DNA of 40,252 nt from an uncultured Bacteroidaceae bacterium (GTDB lineage Bacteria; Bacteroidota; Bacteroidia; Bacteroidales; Bacteroidaceae), in contig CAKRRN010000023.1 in NCBI GenBank assembly GCA_934394435.1, forward strand, positions 1 to 40,252. Reading direction: 5' to 3'. Under the pieces are notes generated by a model. That model saw only the letters and a program-made list of their open reading frames with translations, made no database searches and had not been told where the DNA came from. The position numbers were made by a program, and so were the translations under genes. Positions 34,381 through 40,252 of this stretch are shown here, one piece after another. Within the stretch, counting starts at the first letter, position 1. Every line of letters starts with the position of its first letter.

Positions 34381-35073
34381 TTACTTCGCTTGAGTCGACT
34401 TCCACTCATCATAGAGTTTTGAGAAGATAGCAGGACTGTCATGCACCTGTTTGCGCGCAAGCGACTTATCCTTGCTCCACCATTCCTGTATATAGTCTTT
34501 CAGTCCATCATACTCTTCCTTGCCCTTGAACTGTGTTTCGATAAACAACTTGATGATGGGCACCATGTCGGTGGAGGCGTTATAGAGCAAAAACGCTCGC
34601 TCCTGTCCGTTTGGCTTCAAGGCGTACCAGGTTGCCCAGCTGCCTCCTGTATTCACTCCATTTCCAGGAAGATAAATGCGTGCGTGATATACTGACGCAT
34701 TCTCTCCACGATAAAGCAACTCCAGCAAGCACTCTTCTTTCACGGGCTTAAACAGGTAGCGATAAATCGTCTGACAGCGTTCCCACACCTCACCTTCGGG
34801 ATGTTCTTCGGTTGGTGTGAGCCACTCTATCTTCTGCAGTTTCTCGGCCTTATACTTCTTGCCCTTCTTGGTGTCGGGTTTGTCAGCCAACACCACTTCA
34901 TACTCGGTGGTCCAGGTCATGTACTTGCGGGGAATCCACCCCTCCACTTGTTTGCCGTCGTTCAGCGTCAGTCGCACATGACGCATGTCGGGATCATCAT
35001 TCTTGCGTGCCTGAGCCGTCAGTCCAAACACAACGGCTGTCAGCAATAGCAGCCAAAATCTGATTGTCTTCAT
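34381..35073 (-). CDS. Secreted protein of unknown function
   Basis: This 230-residue protein has a signal peptide (MKTIRFWLLLLTAVVFGLTAQA) and a soluble, lysine-rich body (YMTWTTEYEVVLADKPDTKK, IYRYLFKPVKEECLLELLYRG). I do not recognise a family. The signal peptide starts inside the last 77 bp of the upstream gene, in another frame. Both proteins share a two-part plan (signal peptide, beta-rich part, helical C-terminus: YDGLKDYIQEWW here), and the pair may be distant relatives with linked function. The downstream boundary is the strong terminator at 34324-34357. Confidence 0.82.
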   Translation of the reverse strand: MKTIRFWLLLLTAVVFGLTAQARKNDDPDMRHVRLTLNDGKQVEGWIPRKYMTWTTEYEVVLADKPDTKKGKKYKAEKLQKIEWLTPTEEHPEGEVWERCQTIYRYLFKPVKEECLLELLYRGENASVYHARIYLPGNGVNTGGSWATWYALKPNGQERAFLLYNASTDMVPIIKLFIETQFKGKEEYDGLKDYIQEWWSKDKSLARKQVHDSPAIFSKLYDEWKSTQAK

Positions 35074-35764
35074 TGTCTCGCTTCTCGTTATGATTAGGTT
35101 TGTTTACATCAATAAGCTCAAGCACATTTAGGATGACATCGCTTCGATTGGTCTCACCCTCCTCTATTATCCGCTTCTCCTGTTCGGAGCTTAACCCTGC
35201 ATACTGACAAAGCTTACGCACAAAACTTTTATCGCACTTTTTATACGCATCACCCAGACAGACTGGCTTCTGACCTGGTTGTCGTACATAAAAGTCACAG
35301 GCAGTCTTGCCTGGGATAAGAAACAAGGCAGACACTCTATTGCCTTGCCAAGCCTTGATACCACCCTGTGCATTGAGCGAATAGCCTTGCGACGCATACA
35401 CGTACACTTCCAAACGCGAACAGGCAGCATAGAGCCAACTCCACCCAACGCCTTCCAAAGGAACCAGTATACGCACACTCTCTGGAGTGGCACTGTTCCA
35501 TACCACCACAGAATCTATACGCCCCATGGGTAGCTTGTCTTTCTGGCAATCACGCGAGAAGAAGCGACGATAGACCTGCAGGTCACGCTTCTTGCTTGGC
35601 ATCTCCATACGGTCTTCACCGTCATACAGCAGACGCGACCCGCTCTTAAGACACACACGTCCCACACATGTCTGGGCCTGCAGACCAATCACTCCCGCGT
35701 ACAAAAACAAGAGCGCAGAGAGAAGGACTCTGGCTTTTCCGAATGTAATAGTCGTCATTCTCAT
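34997..35764 (-). CDS. Secreted protein of unknown function, overlaps next gene by 77 bp
   Basis: This 255-residue protein has a signal peptide (about 1-31, ending GLQAQ). Segments such as GRVCLKSGSRLLYDGEDRME and VRILVPLEGVGWSWLYAACS suggest a beta-rich body, followed by a charged helical tail (CQYAGLSSEQEKRIIEEGET). No family is recognised. The last 25 codons run through the start and signal peptide of the downstream gene. The start could also be the Met two codons later. A -7-like TAAATTTG (minus strand, 35776-35769) lies only 4 bases before the ATG, and a run of eight G sits at 35802-35809. Confidence 0.78.
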   Translation of the reverse strand: MRMTTITFGKARVLLSALLFLYAGVIGLQAQTCVGRVCLKSGSRLLYDGEDRMEMPSKKRDLQVYRRFFSRDCQKDKLPMGRIDSVVVWNSATPESVRILVPLEGVGWSWLYAACSRLEVYVYASQGYSLNAQGGIKAWQGNRVSALFLIPGKTACDFYVRQPGQKPVCLGDAYKKCDKSFVRKLCQYAGLSSEQEKRIIEEGETNRSDVILNVLELIDVNKPNHNEKRDNEDNQILAAIADSRCVWTDGSGTQE

Positions 35765-35989
35765 ACCACAAATTTACGTATTTCTTCCCATATACTCATC
35801 TGGGGGGGGCAAATTTTCGGAATAGGCATCATTTTTTCATTTGGTGGCAACAATTACCAAATAAACTTAGCTCCAAATGTTTGATTTTGGTTTATCCGAT
35901 AGACCAGGAGAAACTTCGGATGCAAACACTGGCATTACTTGTGCTTATAAGCCAGTTTGCTTGCCTGAGGATTATACGTGACCCAAACG

Positions 35990-36064
35990 TTTCACGTTGT
36001 GAAATATATATACCAAACTTTGAAATGTATATTTCACACCACGATATATATATTTCAAAGTTGG
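35990..36064. repeat. AT-rich inverted-repeat cluster
   Basis: TTTCAC and GTGAAA (35990-36004) form a 6-bp hairpin. TGAAATGTATATTTCA (36021-36036) is a near-perfect palindrome with a 4-base centre. CCAAACTTTGAAATGTATAT (36013-36032) pairs imperfectly with ATATATATTTCAAAGTTGG (ending 36064). The unit GAAATATATA or its complement appears four times. Confidence 0.65.
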
Positions 36065-36130
36065 AAACAAGTGAGTATCCTAACTTTTTCCTGTAAAACC
36101 CGAATCATTCAACAGCCCCAAGCAAGATAT

Positions 36131-36240
36131 CAATTCGGCAGACGGGTAGTTCTTTTTGATCCCTATCAGCCTTTCTCCCCTCAGCAGATTACTTTCACTT
36201 GAGCCTCATCGAAACCGACTATGCCTTCGGGAAAGACTCT
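36131..36240 (-). repeat. Dispersed intergenic repeat, copy 3 (diverged)
   Basis: Read on the minus strand, CGAAGGCATAGTCGGTTTCG and later GAGAAAGGCTGATAGGGAT align with blocks of the copies at 13735-13924 and 25441-25636, with similar spacing between blocks. It lacks the AAATCGG hairpin head. Confidence 0.6.
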
Positions 36241-36244
36241 ATCG

Positions 36245-36299
36245 TCAAAAAAAAAAACGATATGGGCTGTACCCACATTAGGGTACAGCCCATATCGTT
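36245..36299 (-). terminator. Very strong intrinsic terminator of efp
   Basis: A perfect 19-bp stem (36256-36274 with 36281-36299, loop ACATTA) is followed on the minus strand by a T-run of about 11 (A-run 36247-36257 on the plus strand). Confidence 0.92.
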
Positions 36300-36343
36300 C
36301 GTATATAATTATGAGGAAATCTCATCCTCATCATATGGTCAGC

Positions 36344-36907
36344 TTACTTCACGCGACCCAGGTAAGAACCATCGCGAGAGTCAACCTCGATAATCTCGCC
36401 CTCTTCAATAAACAAAGGTACGCGTACCTCAGCACCAGTTTCCACACGAGCAGGCTTCAAGGTGTTGGTGGCAGTATCACCCTTCAGTCCAGGCTCAGTC
36501 CATGTCACCTGCAGGTGCACCTTAACGGGAACATCAGCATAGAGCACTGTCTCTGTGCTGGCATCCACTACAACCTCCACGTTTTCGCTCTCCTTGAGGA
36601 AGTTCACACCATTAACTTGACCTGGAGCAATTGTGATCTGTTCGAAAGTCTCATTATTCATGAACACCAGATCATCTCCATCCTTGTAAAGATACTGGTA
36701 AGGACGACGCTCAACACGCACATCCTCCAATTTTTCACCAATATTGAAGCGACGCTCCAGAACTCCACCGTTCACCACGTCCTTCAGTGTTACGTTCATA
36801 ATAGTGTTGCCCTTGCCCGGCTTGCGGTGCAGAAAATCAATGCAGAAATAGAGCTTACCATCCATACGGATGCAGGTGCCCTTCTTGATGTCCTGTGAAT
36901 TAATCAT
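36344..36907 (-). CDS. efp: Translation elongation factor P
   Basis: This 187-residue factor relieves ribosome stalling at polyproline. Three beta-barrel domains are expected from length. The domain I tip reads HRKPGKGNT with Lys32 at the position that is post-translationally modified in many bacteria. The C-terminal signature GLKGDTATNTLKPARVETGA and the final VPLFIEEGEIIEVDSRDGSY are typical. No epmA/epmB or earP is in the window. It is divergent from rpmH, and a -7 box TATCTTTG lies at 36956-36949 on this strand. Confidence 0.97.
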   Translation of the reverse strand: MINSQDIKKGTCIRMDGKLYFCIDFLHRKPGKGNTIMNVTLKDVVNGGVLERRFNIGEKLEDVRVERRPYQYLYKDGDDLVFMNNETFEQITIAPGQVNGVNFLKESENVEVVVDASTETVLYADVPVKVHLQVTWTEPGLKGDTATNTLKPARVETGAEVRVPLFIEEGEIIEVDSRDGSYLGRVK

Positions 36908-37007
36908 AAAATGCAGTTGTTTGTATTATAGTTACATATTTTGGTGTGCAAAGATATGAAATTATGAGAGAAGTAAGAAGCAAAAGACGAAAAAACACGG
37001 TCCTTCT

Positions 37008-37039
37008 TTTGGAGAAGAAGAAAAAAAGGAGTAATTTTG
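37008..37039 (+). promoter_or_regulatory. Promoter of rpmH
   Basis: TTTG at 37008-37011 and TAATTTTG at 37032-37039 are separated by 20 bp, matching the Bacteroidetes consensus. The predicted leader is about 40 nt. Confidence 0.7.
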
Positions 37040-37084
37040 CACCCCGAAACAAAGTGCGTAACAACAAAATAACGAAAGCAAAAT

Positions 37085-37240
37085 ATGAAAAGAACATTTC
37101 AGCCCCACAACCGTCGCCGCAACAACAAGCACGGTTTTCGTCAGAGAATGACCACAGCTAACGGTCGTCGCGTATTGGCATCACGTCGTGCCAAAGGTCG
37201 CAAGAAACTAACTGTGTCTGACGAACGACATGGCAAGTAA
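37085..37240 (+). CDS. rpmH: 50S ribosomal protein L34
   Basis: This short frame encodes 51 residues beginning MKRTFQPHNRRRNNKHGFR and containing RMTTANGRRVLASRRAKGRK, the L34 signature. It is a highly basic component of the large ribosomal subunit. Its promoter and terminator are both visible. In many bacteria rpmH lies beside rnpA and dnaA, but neither is here. Confidence 0.97.
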   Translation: MKRTFQPHNRRRNNKHGFRQRMTTANGRRVLASRRAKGRKKLTVSDERHGK

Positions 37241-37261
37241 TTTAAAAAAAAGATTAAAACA

Positions 37262-37303
37262 AGAAAAGAAGTAGAGGCAACTTTACTTCTTTTCTGTTTT
37301 TAT
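37262..37303 (+). terminator. Intrinsic terminator of rpmH
   Basis: AGAAAAGAAGTA (37262-37273) and TACTTCTTTTCT (37284-37295) form a perfect 12-bp stem with a 10-base loop, followed by GTTTTTATT. Confidence 0.8.
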
Positions 37304-37306
37304 TGC

Positions 37307-37314
37307 TACCTTTG
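37307..37314 (+). promoter_or_regulatory. -7 box TACCTTTG upstream of the PASTA-rluD-ddl genes
   Basis: A TAnnTTTG match lies just after the rpmH terminator and upstream of the PASTA gene, giving a leader of about 250 nt. The -33 area is T-rich without a clear TTTG. Confidence 0.45.
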
Positions 37315-37365
37315 CCTATAAGTAGTTGTTTTAAAAAAATACAATTGTAAAACTTTAATAAGCGA

Positions 37366-37497
37366 ATGTTCCTTTCATATTCATCATCATCTTCACTTCC
37401 AGACATCCACCCTGTTCTGGGATATCGCTTGAAAAGAAGGTTGCTTCGCTCCATCAAGCAGAAGAGCAGATATCGTCAACAGGGCCAGCGGTTATGA
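37366..37497 (+). CDS. Possible 43-residue basic small protein
   Basis: An ATG frame in the PASTA gene leader encodes MFLSYSSSSSLPDIHPVLGY followed by a basic tail (LKRRLLRSIKQKSRYRQQG and a final QRL). It has no known relative that I recognise. It could be a leader peptide, a small basic protein or chance. It lies 44 nt after the predicted start of transcription. Confidence 0.25.
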   Translation: MFLSYSSSSSLPDIHPVLGYRLKRRLLRSIKQKSRYRQQGQRL

Positions 37498-37569
37498 TGA
37501 TTGACATCCAACAACTACCTATCTAAGACAGAGTAACACTCTAACACCAGACGACAGAAAAGAAACAAA

Positions 37570-38208
37570 ATGAGCATAAAGGATATTCTTCACAAATTCA
37601 CCAGTCCAATTGTATACGGAAACCTCATAGCAATGGTTATAGTCAGCATATTGGCTGTAGCTGGGCTTTGGTTTTGGATGAACCACTTCACGCATCATGG
37701 AGTTGAGGTAGAAGTGCCAAACGTAAAAGGAAAGCCTGTGGCTGATGCAGAATACGAATTAGGACTGGCAAACCTGACTCCCGTCAGGACTGACTCCGCA
37801 TACAATAGAAATGTGCCGCCAGGTACCGTTCTGGAGCAAATACCCGCCTCAGGAAGCCACGTCAAAGAAGGACGTGAGATATACTTGACCATAAACTCCT
37901 CACAGACGCCAACCATCACTCTGCCTGATATTGCAGACAACTGCTCACTCAGAGAGGCTGAAGCGAGACTTAAAGCTTTGGGATTCAAATTAGGACCCAA
38001 CGAATACACTGAAGGAGACAAAGATTGGGTAATGGCTGTAAAATGCAGAGGAAGGAATGTATGTGCAGGTGAACGCATCCCCATAGACGCTCCTGTAACG
38101 CTGGTGGTGGGCAATAGCGAACCAGACAGCGGTCTGAACGAAGACGAGTTCGACGATTGGGAGAACGCAGACACGATACTGACAGATACAGAGGAAGACG
38201 AATGGTAA
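37570..38208 (+). CDS. Membrane-anchored PASTA-domain protein without kinase
   Basis: This 212-residue protein has one membrane helix (about 15-38, VYGNLIAMVIVSILAVAGLWF). Two PASTA domains follow (about 46-115, EVEVPNVKGKPVADAEYELG to IYLTINSS; and 117-185, ITLPDIADNCSLREAEARLK to VTLVVGN), then an acidic tail (GLNEDEFDDWENAD). PASTA domains bind peptidoglycan fragments or act as spacers on penicillin-binding proteins and Ser/Thr kinases; neither enzyme domain is here. It is coupled to the pseudouridine synthase gene (stop and start overlap) and lies upstream of ddl, so a cell-wall link is plausible. Confidence 0.9.
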   Translation: MSIKDILHKFTSPIVYGNLIAMVIVSILAVAGLWFWMNHFTHHGVEVEVPNVKGKPVADAEYELGLANLTPVRTDSAYNRNVPPGTVLEQIPASGSHVKEGREIYLTINSSQTPTITLPDIADNCSLREAEARLKALGFKLGPNEYTEGDKDWVMAVKCRGRNVCAGERIPIDAPVTLVVGNSEPDSGLNEDEFDDWENADTILTDTEEDEW

Positions 38209-39281
38209 CAACTGATGAGAGAAGACTCATCAGTGAGGAAGATGAGTTACTGGAAGAGGATGATTTGTTGAACACTGCATCCGACAAAGAATCAGAAGAG
38301 CACGAGCACTGGCGCATAGAGGTTGACAAAGGGCAGAGTGCCATGAGGATTGACAAATTCCTCATGATACACATGGGCGACACAAGCCGCAACCGCATAC
38401 AGAAGGCAGCAGAGGCTGGCTGTATCCGCGTAGGAGGTAAGCCTGTAAAGAGCAACTATAAGGCTAAACCTGGAGACGTGGTGACACTGGTGCTCGACCG
38501 TCCAAAGCGAGACTGGGAGATAGTGCCAGAGGACATCCCCCTGGACATCACCTATGAAGACAGCCAGCTGATGGTCATCAACAAACCCGCAGGAATGGTG
38601 GTACACCCTGGTTGTGGTAACTATAGCGGTACACTGGTTAATGCCATCGCATGGCATATGAAGGACTGTCCTGACTTTGATGCCAACGACCCTACAGTGG
38701 GACTCGTACATCGCATAGACAAGGACACCAGTGGTCTGCTGGTCATCGCAAAGACTCCAGAAGCCAAGACAAGCCTGTGCAAGCAGTTCTTCTACCACAC
38801 CACACGCCGACTCTACAACGCTCTCGTATGGGGACCTTTTGCAGAAGACGAAGGAACCATCGTAGGCAATATCGGGAGGCATCCCAAAGACAGACTGCAG
38901 ATGGCAGTCTTTCCACCAGATAGCGAAATAGGCAAACCTGCCGTCACTCACTATCGAGTACTGGAACGATTCGGACCAACCACCCTGGTGGAGTGTCGCT
39001 TAGAGACAGGCAGGACACACCAGATACGTGCACATATGCGACACCTTGGACATCCACTCTTTGCCGATGAGCGATATGGGGGCGATCAGATTCTAAGGGG
39101 AGAGAAGACTGCCTCGTACAAGGCATTCATACGCAACTGCATGGAAATCTGCCCACGTCAGGCATTGCATGCACGAACACTGGGATTCAGACACCCATCC
39201 ACAGGAGAGGAGATGGATTTCTCGTCACCACTACCAGATGACATGACAAAACTTTTAGAAAAATGGAGAAAGAAAATATAA
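38202..39281 (+). CDS. RluD-family 23S rRNA pseudouridine synthase
   Basis: This protein of about 359 residues from ATG 38202 has an acidic N-terminal tail, an S4 RNA-binding domain (RIDKFLMIHMGDTSRNRIQ, about 48-95) and the pseudouridine synthase core. The catalytic Asp is near 173 in GLVHRIDKDTSGLLVIAK; GRTHQIRAHMRHLGHP follows. Members modify uridines of 23S rRNA helix 69 (RluD), but paralogues exist, so the exact target is not fixed. The start ATGGTAA overlaps the PASTA gene stop. An upstream TTG at 38157 in the same frame is less likely. Confidence 0.93.
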   Translation: MVTTDERRLISEEDELLEEDDLLNTASDKESEEHEHWRIEVDKGQSAMRIDKFLMIHMGDTSRNRIQKAAEAGCIRVGGKPVKSNYKAKPGDVVTLVLDRPKRDWEIVPEDIPLDITYEDSQLMVINKPAGMVVHPGCGNYSGTLVNAIAWHMKDCPDFDANDPTVGLVHRIDKDTSGLLVIAKTPEAKTSLCKQFFYHTTRRLYNALVWGPFAEDEGTIVGNIGRHPKDRLQMAVFPPDSEIGKPAVTHYRVLERFGPTTLVECRLETGRTHQIRAHMRHLGHPLFADERYGGDQILRGEKTASYKAFIRNCMEICPRQALHARTLGFRHPSTGEEMDFSSPLPDDMTKLLEKWRKKI

Positions 39282-39289
39282 TACGAAAA

Positions 39290-40252
39290 ATGAAAACCAT
39301 AGCCATCGTATGCGGAGGAGACACCTCCGAGCACGATGTCAGCATGCGTAGTGCTGCAGGCATCGAATCATTCTTGGACAAAGAACGTTATATTATATAT
39401 AAGGTAGAAATTCACGCTCGCCACTGGGAGGCAATCTTGCCAAACGGATCACGTAGCCGTGTGGACAGAAACGACTTTACTTTCGATGATGAGCAAGGAA
39501 ATCACGTTCGTCCAGACTTCTGCTACATAACTATTCATGGAGTTCCAGGCGAGAATGGAATCCTGCAGGGTTATCTGGACCTCATCGGCATGCCCTACTC
39601 TACCTCTGACGTACTTGTGGAAGCTATGACCTACGATAAGTTCGTGCTCAACAACTACATGCGCTCCTTAGGGGTATCGGTTGCCGACAGCATGCTTATT
39701 CGCCGTGGGCAAGACCAGGAGGTGAAGGACGAGGATATCATCCAGCGTGTGGGACTGCCCTGTTTCGTAAAACCAGCCAGTGGTGGCTCTTCGTTTGGTA
39801 CCACCAAGGTAAAAGAAGCATCCGACTTGCGCCCCGCCATCAATCTGGCCTTGCGCGAAGGAGAGGACGTGATGGTGGAAGCCTTCATGAAAGGAACCGA
39901 AATAACCTGTGGTTGCTACAAGACAAGCGAGCACACCGTTGTGCTTCCTATCACAGAAGTAGTCACCACACGCGAGTTCTTTGACTATGACGCAAAGTAC
40001 AATGGAGAAGTATCGGAAATCACACCAGCCAGACTCTCAGAGCGAGTGACTGAGCGCGTGAAACAACTCACATCTGCCATCTACGATATACTCAACTGCC
40101 GTGGACTTATCCGCATAGACTACATCATCACCGAGGGCGACAAGATAAACATGCTGGAGATAAACACCACACCAGGCATGACAGCCACCAGTTTCATCCC
40201 ACAGCAGGTACGCGCAGCTGGACTGGACATCAAGGATGTGATGACCGACATC
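39290..40252 (+). CDS. ddl: D-alanine--D-alanine ligase, 3' end missing
   Basis: This ATG frame, 8 bp after the pseudouridine synthase gene, runs 321 codons to the window edge without a stop. It is an ATP-grasp ligase that makes D-Ala-D-Ala for peptidoglycan. Seen are the N-terminal IAIVCGGDTSEHDVSMRSA, the substrate loop IHGVPGENGILQGYLDLIGM, the ATP-binding PCFVKPASGGSSFG and the C-terminal metal-binding NMLEINTTPGMTATSF. Only a few residues are probably missing, since family members have about 325-350. It is likely co-transcribed with the PASTA and rluD-type genes. Confidence 0.96.
   Translation, partial: MKTIAIVCGGDTSEHDVSMRSAAGIESFLDKERYIIYKVEIHARHWEAILPNGSRSRVDRNDFTFDDEQGNHVRPDFCYITIHGVPGENGILQGYLDLIGMPYSTSDVLVEAMTYDKFVLNNYMRSLGVSVADSMLIRRGQDQEVKDEDIIQRVGLPCFVKPASGGSSFGTTKVKEASDLRPAINLALREGEDVMVEAFMKGTEITCGCYKTSEHTVVLPITEVVTTREFFDYDAKYNGEVSEITPARLSERVTERVKQLTSAIYDILNCRGLIRIDYIITEGDKINMLEINTTPGMTATSFIPQQVRAAGLDIKDVMTDI

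Larger units (their letters stand above)
35765..36343. other. 579-bp intergenic region with repeats and the efp terminator
   Basis: No credible gene is present. It contains a G8 tract (35802-35809), an AT-rich cluster of GAAATATATA-type inverted repeats (35990-36064), a diverged third copy of the dispersed repeat (36131-36240) and the efp terminator (36245-36299). A 71-codon plus-strand frame at 35881-36096 is probably just a reading of the repeats. Confidence 0.7.

Noticed and set aside
35881..36096. 71-codon plus-strand frame in the 579-bp intergenic region
   Set aside because: Its second half is a translation of the AT-rich GAAATATATA repeats; no start context or homology is apparent.
36221..36898. 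225-codon plus-strand frame opposite efp
   Set aside because: It is the antisense of efp and crosses the efp terminator.

Overview
The window is a bacterial chromosome segment that looks like a Bacteroidales genome, most likely Prevotella-like. Three things suggest this. Promoters repeatedly match the Bacteroidetes form (TTTG or TTG, 19-20 bases, then TAnnTTTG) instead of the sigma70 form. Several families are typical of the phylum: an NVEALA-type exported protein, a 6-bladed beta-propeller lipoprotein, GH31 and GH78 glycosidases, and a Mrp without its usual CxxC. Many intergenic stretches also carry a dispersed repeat. The genus is inferred, not proven.

Layout. Positions 1-284 are the end of a type I-C-like CRISPR array; no cas genes are in the window. 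Next comes a gene-poor stretch with a candidate structured RNA on the minus strand (about 501-638), a 21-bp tandem repeat and a terminator. A minus-strand operon follows (2.8-3.7 kb coiled-coil membrane protein, trmB, mrp). A very large secreted GH31 enzyme with dockerin-like and cohesin-like modules (4.1-7.8 kb) precedes nrdD-nrdG for anaerobic dNTP synthesis. From 11.1 to 13.3 kb lies an accessory cassette: an NVEALA-like exported protein, a beta-propeller lipoprotein and a membrane-tethered winged-helix regulator. A 1.2-kb repeat-rich intergenic region separates it from a secreted SGNH hydrolase and a GH78 alpha-L-rhamnosidase.

The 19-29 kb part is housekeeping: an ABC exporter half-transporter and nadK on the minus strand, then a DJ-1 family protein, ispD, recG, dxs and trkA on the plus strand. 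ispD and dxs both belong to the MEP isoprenoid pathway. The dxs leader is largely made of a copy of the dispersed repeat, and its only early start codon is TTG.

The most interesting region is 28.9-31.4 kb. Three minus-strand genes share one good promoter: a TIR-like/MTH538-type protein, a compact ABC-type AAA ATPase and a DUF4435 (TOPRIM-like) protein. ATPase plus DUF4435 is the core of PARIS-type anti-phage systems; the TIR-like gene at the front makes this a candidate variant or new defence/stress cassette. It overlaps the 3' end of trkA tail to tail, and trkH, which is often next to trkA, is absent.

The right end holds a UPF1-like SF1 helicase, a Tat-exported TIM-barrel sugar isomerase-like protein, two overlapping genes for secreted proteins of unknown function, efp, rpmH (L34, a short gene), a PASTA-domain membrane protein, an RluD-type pseudouridine synthase and the 5' part of ddl, which runs off the window. 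All assignments come from reading motifs by eye; no database search was run.
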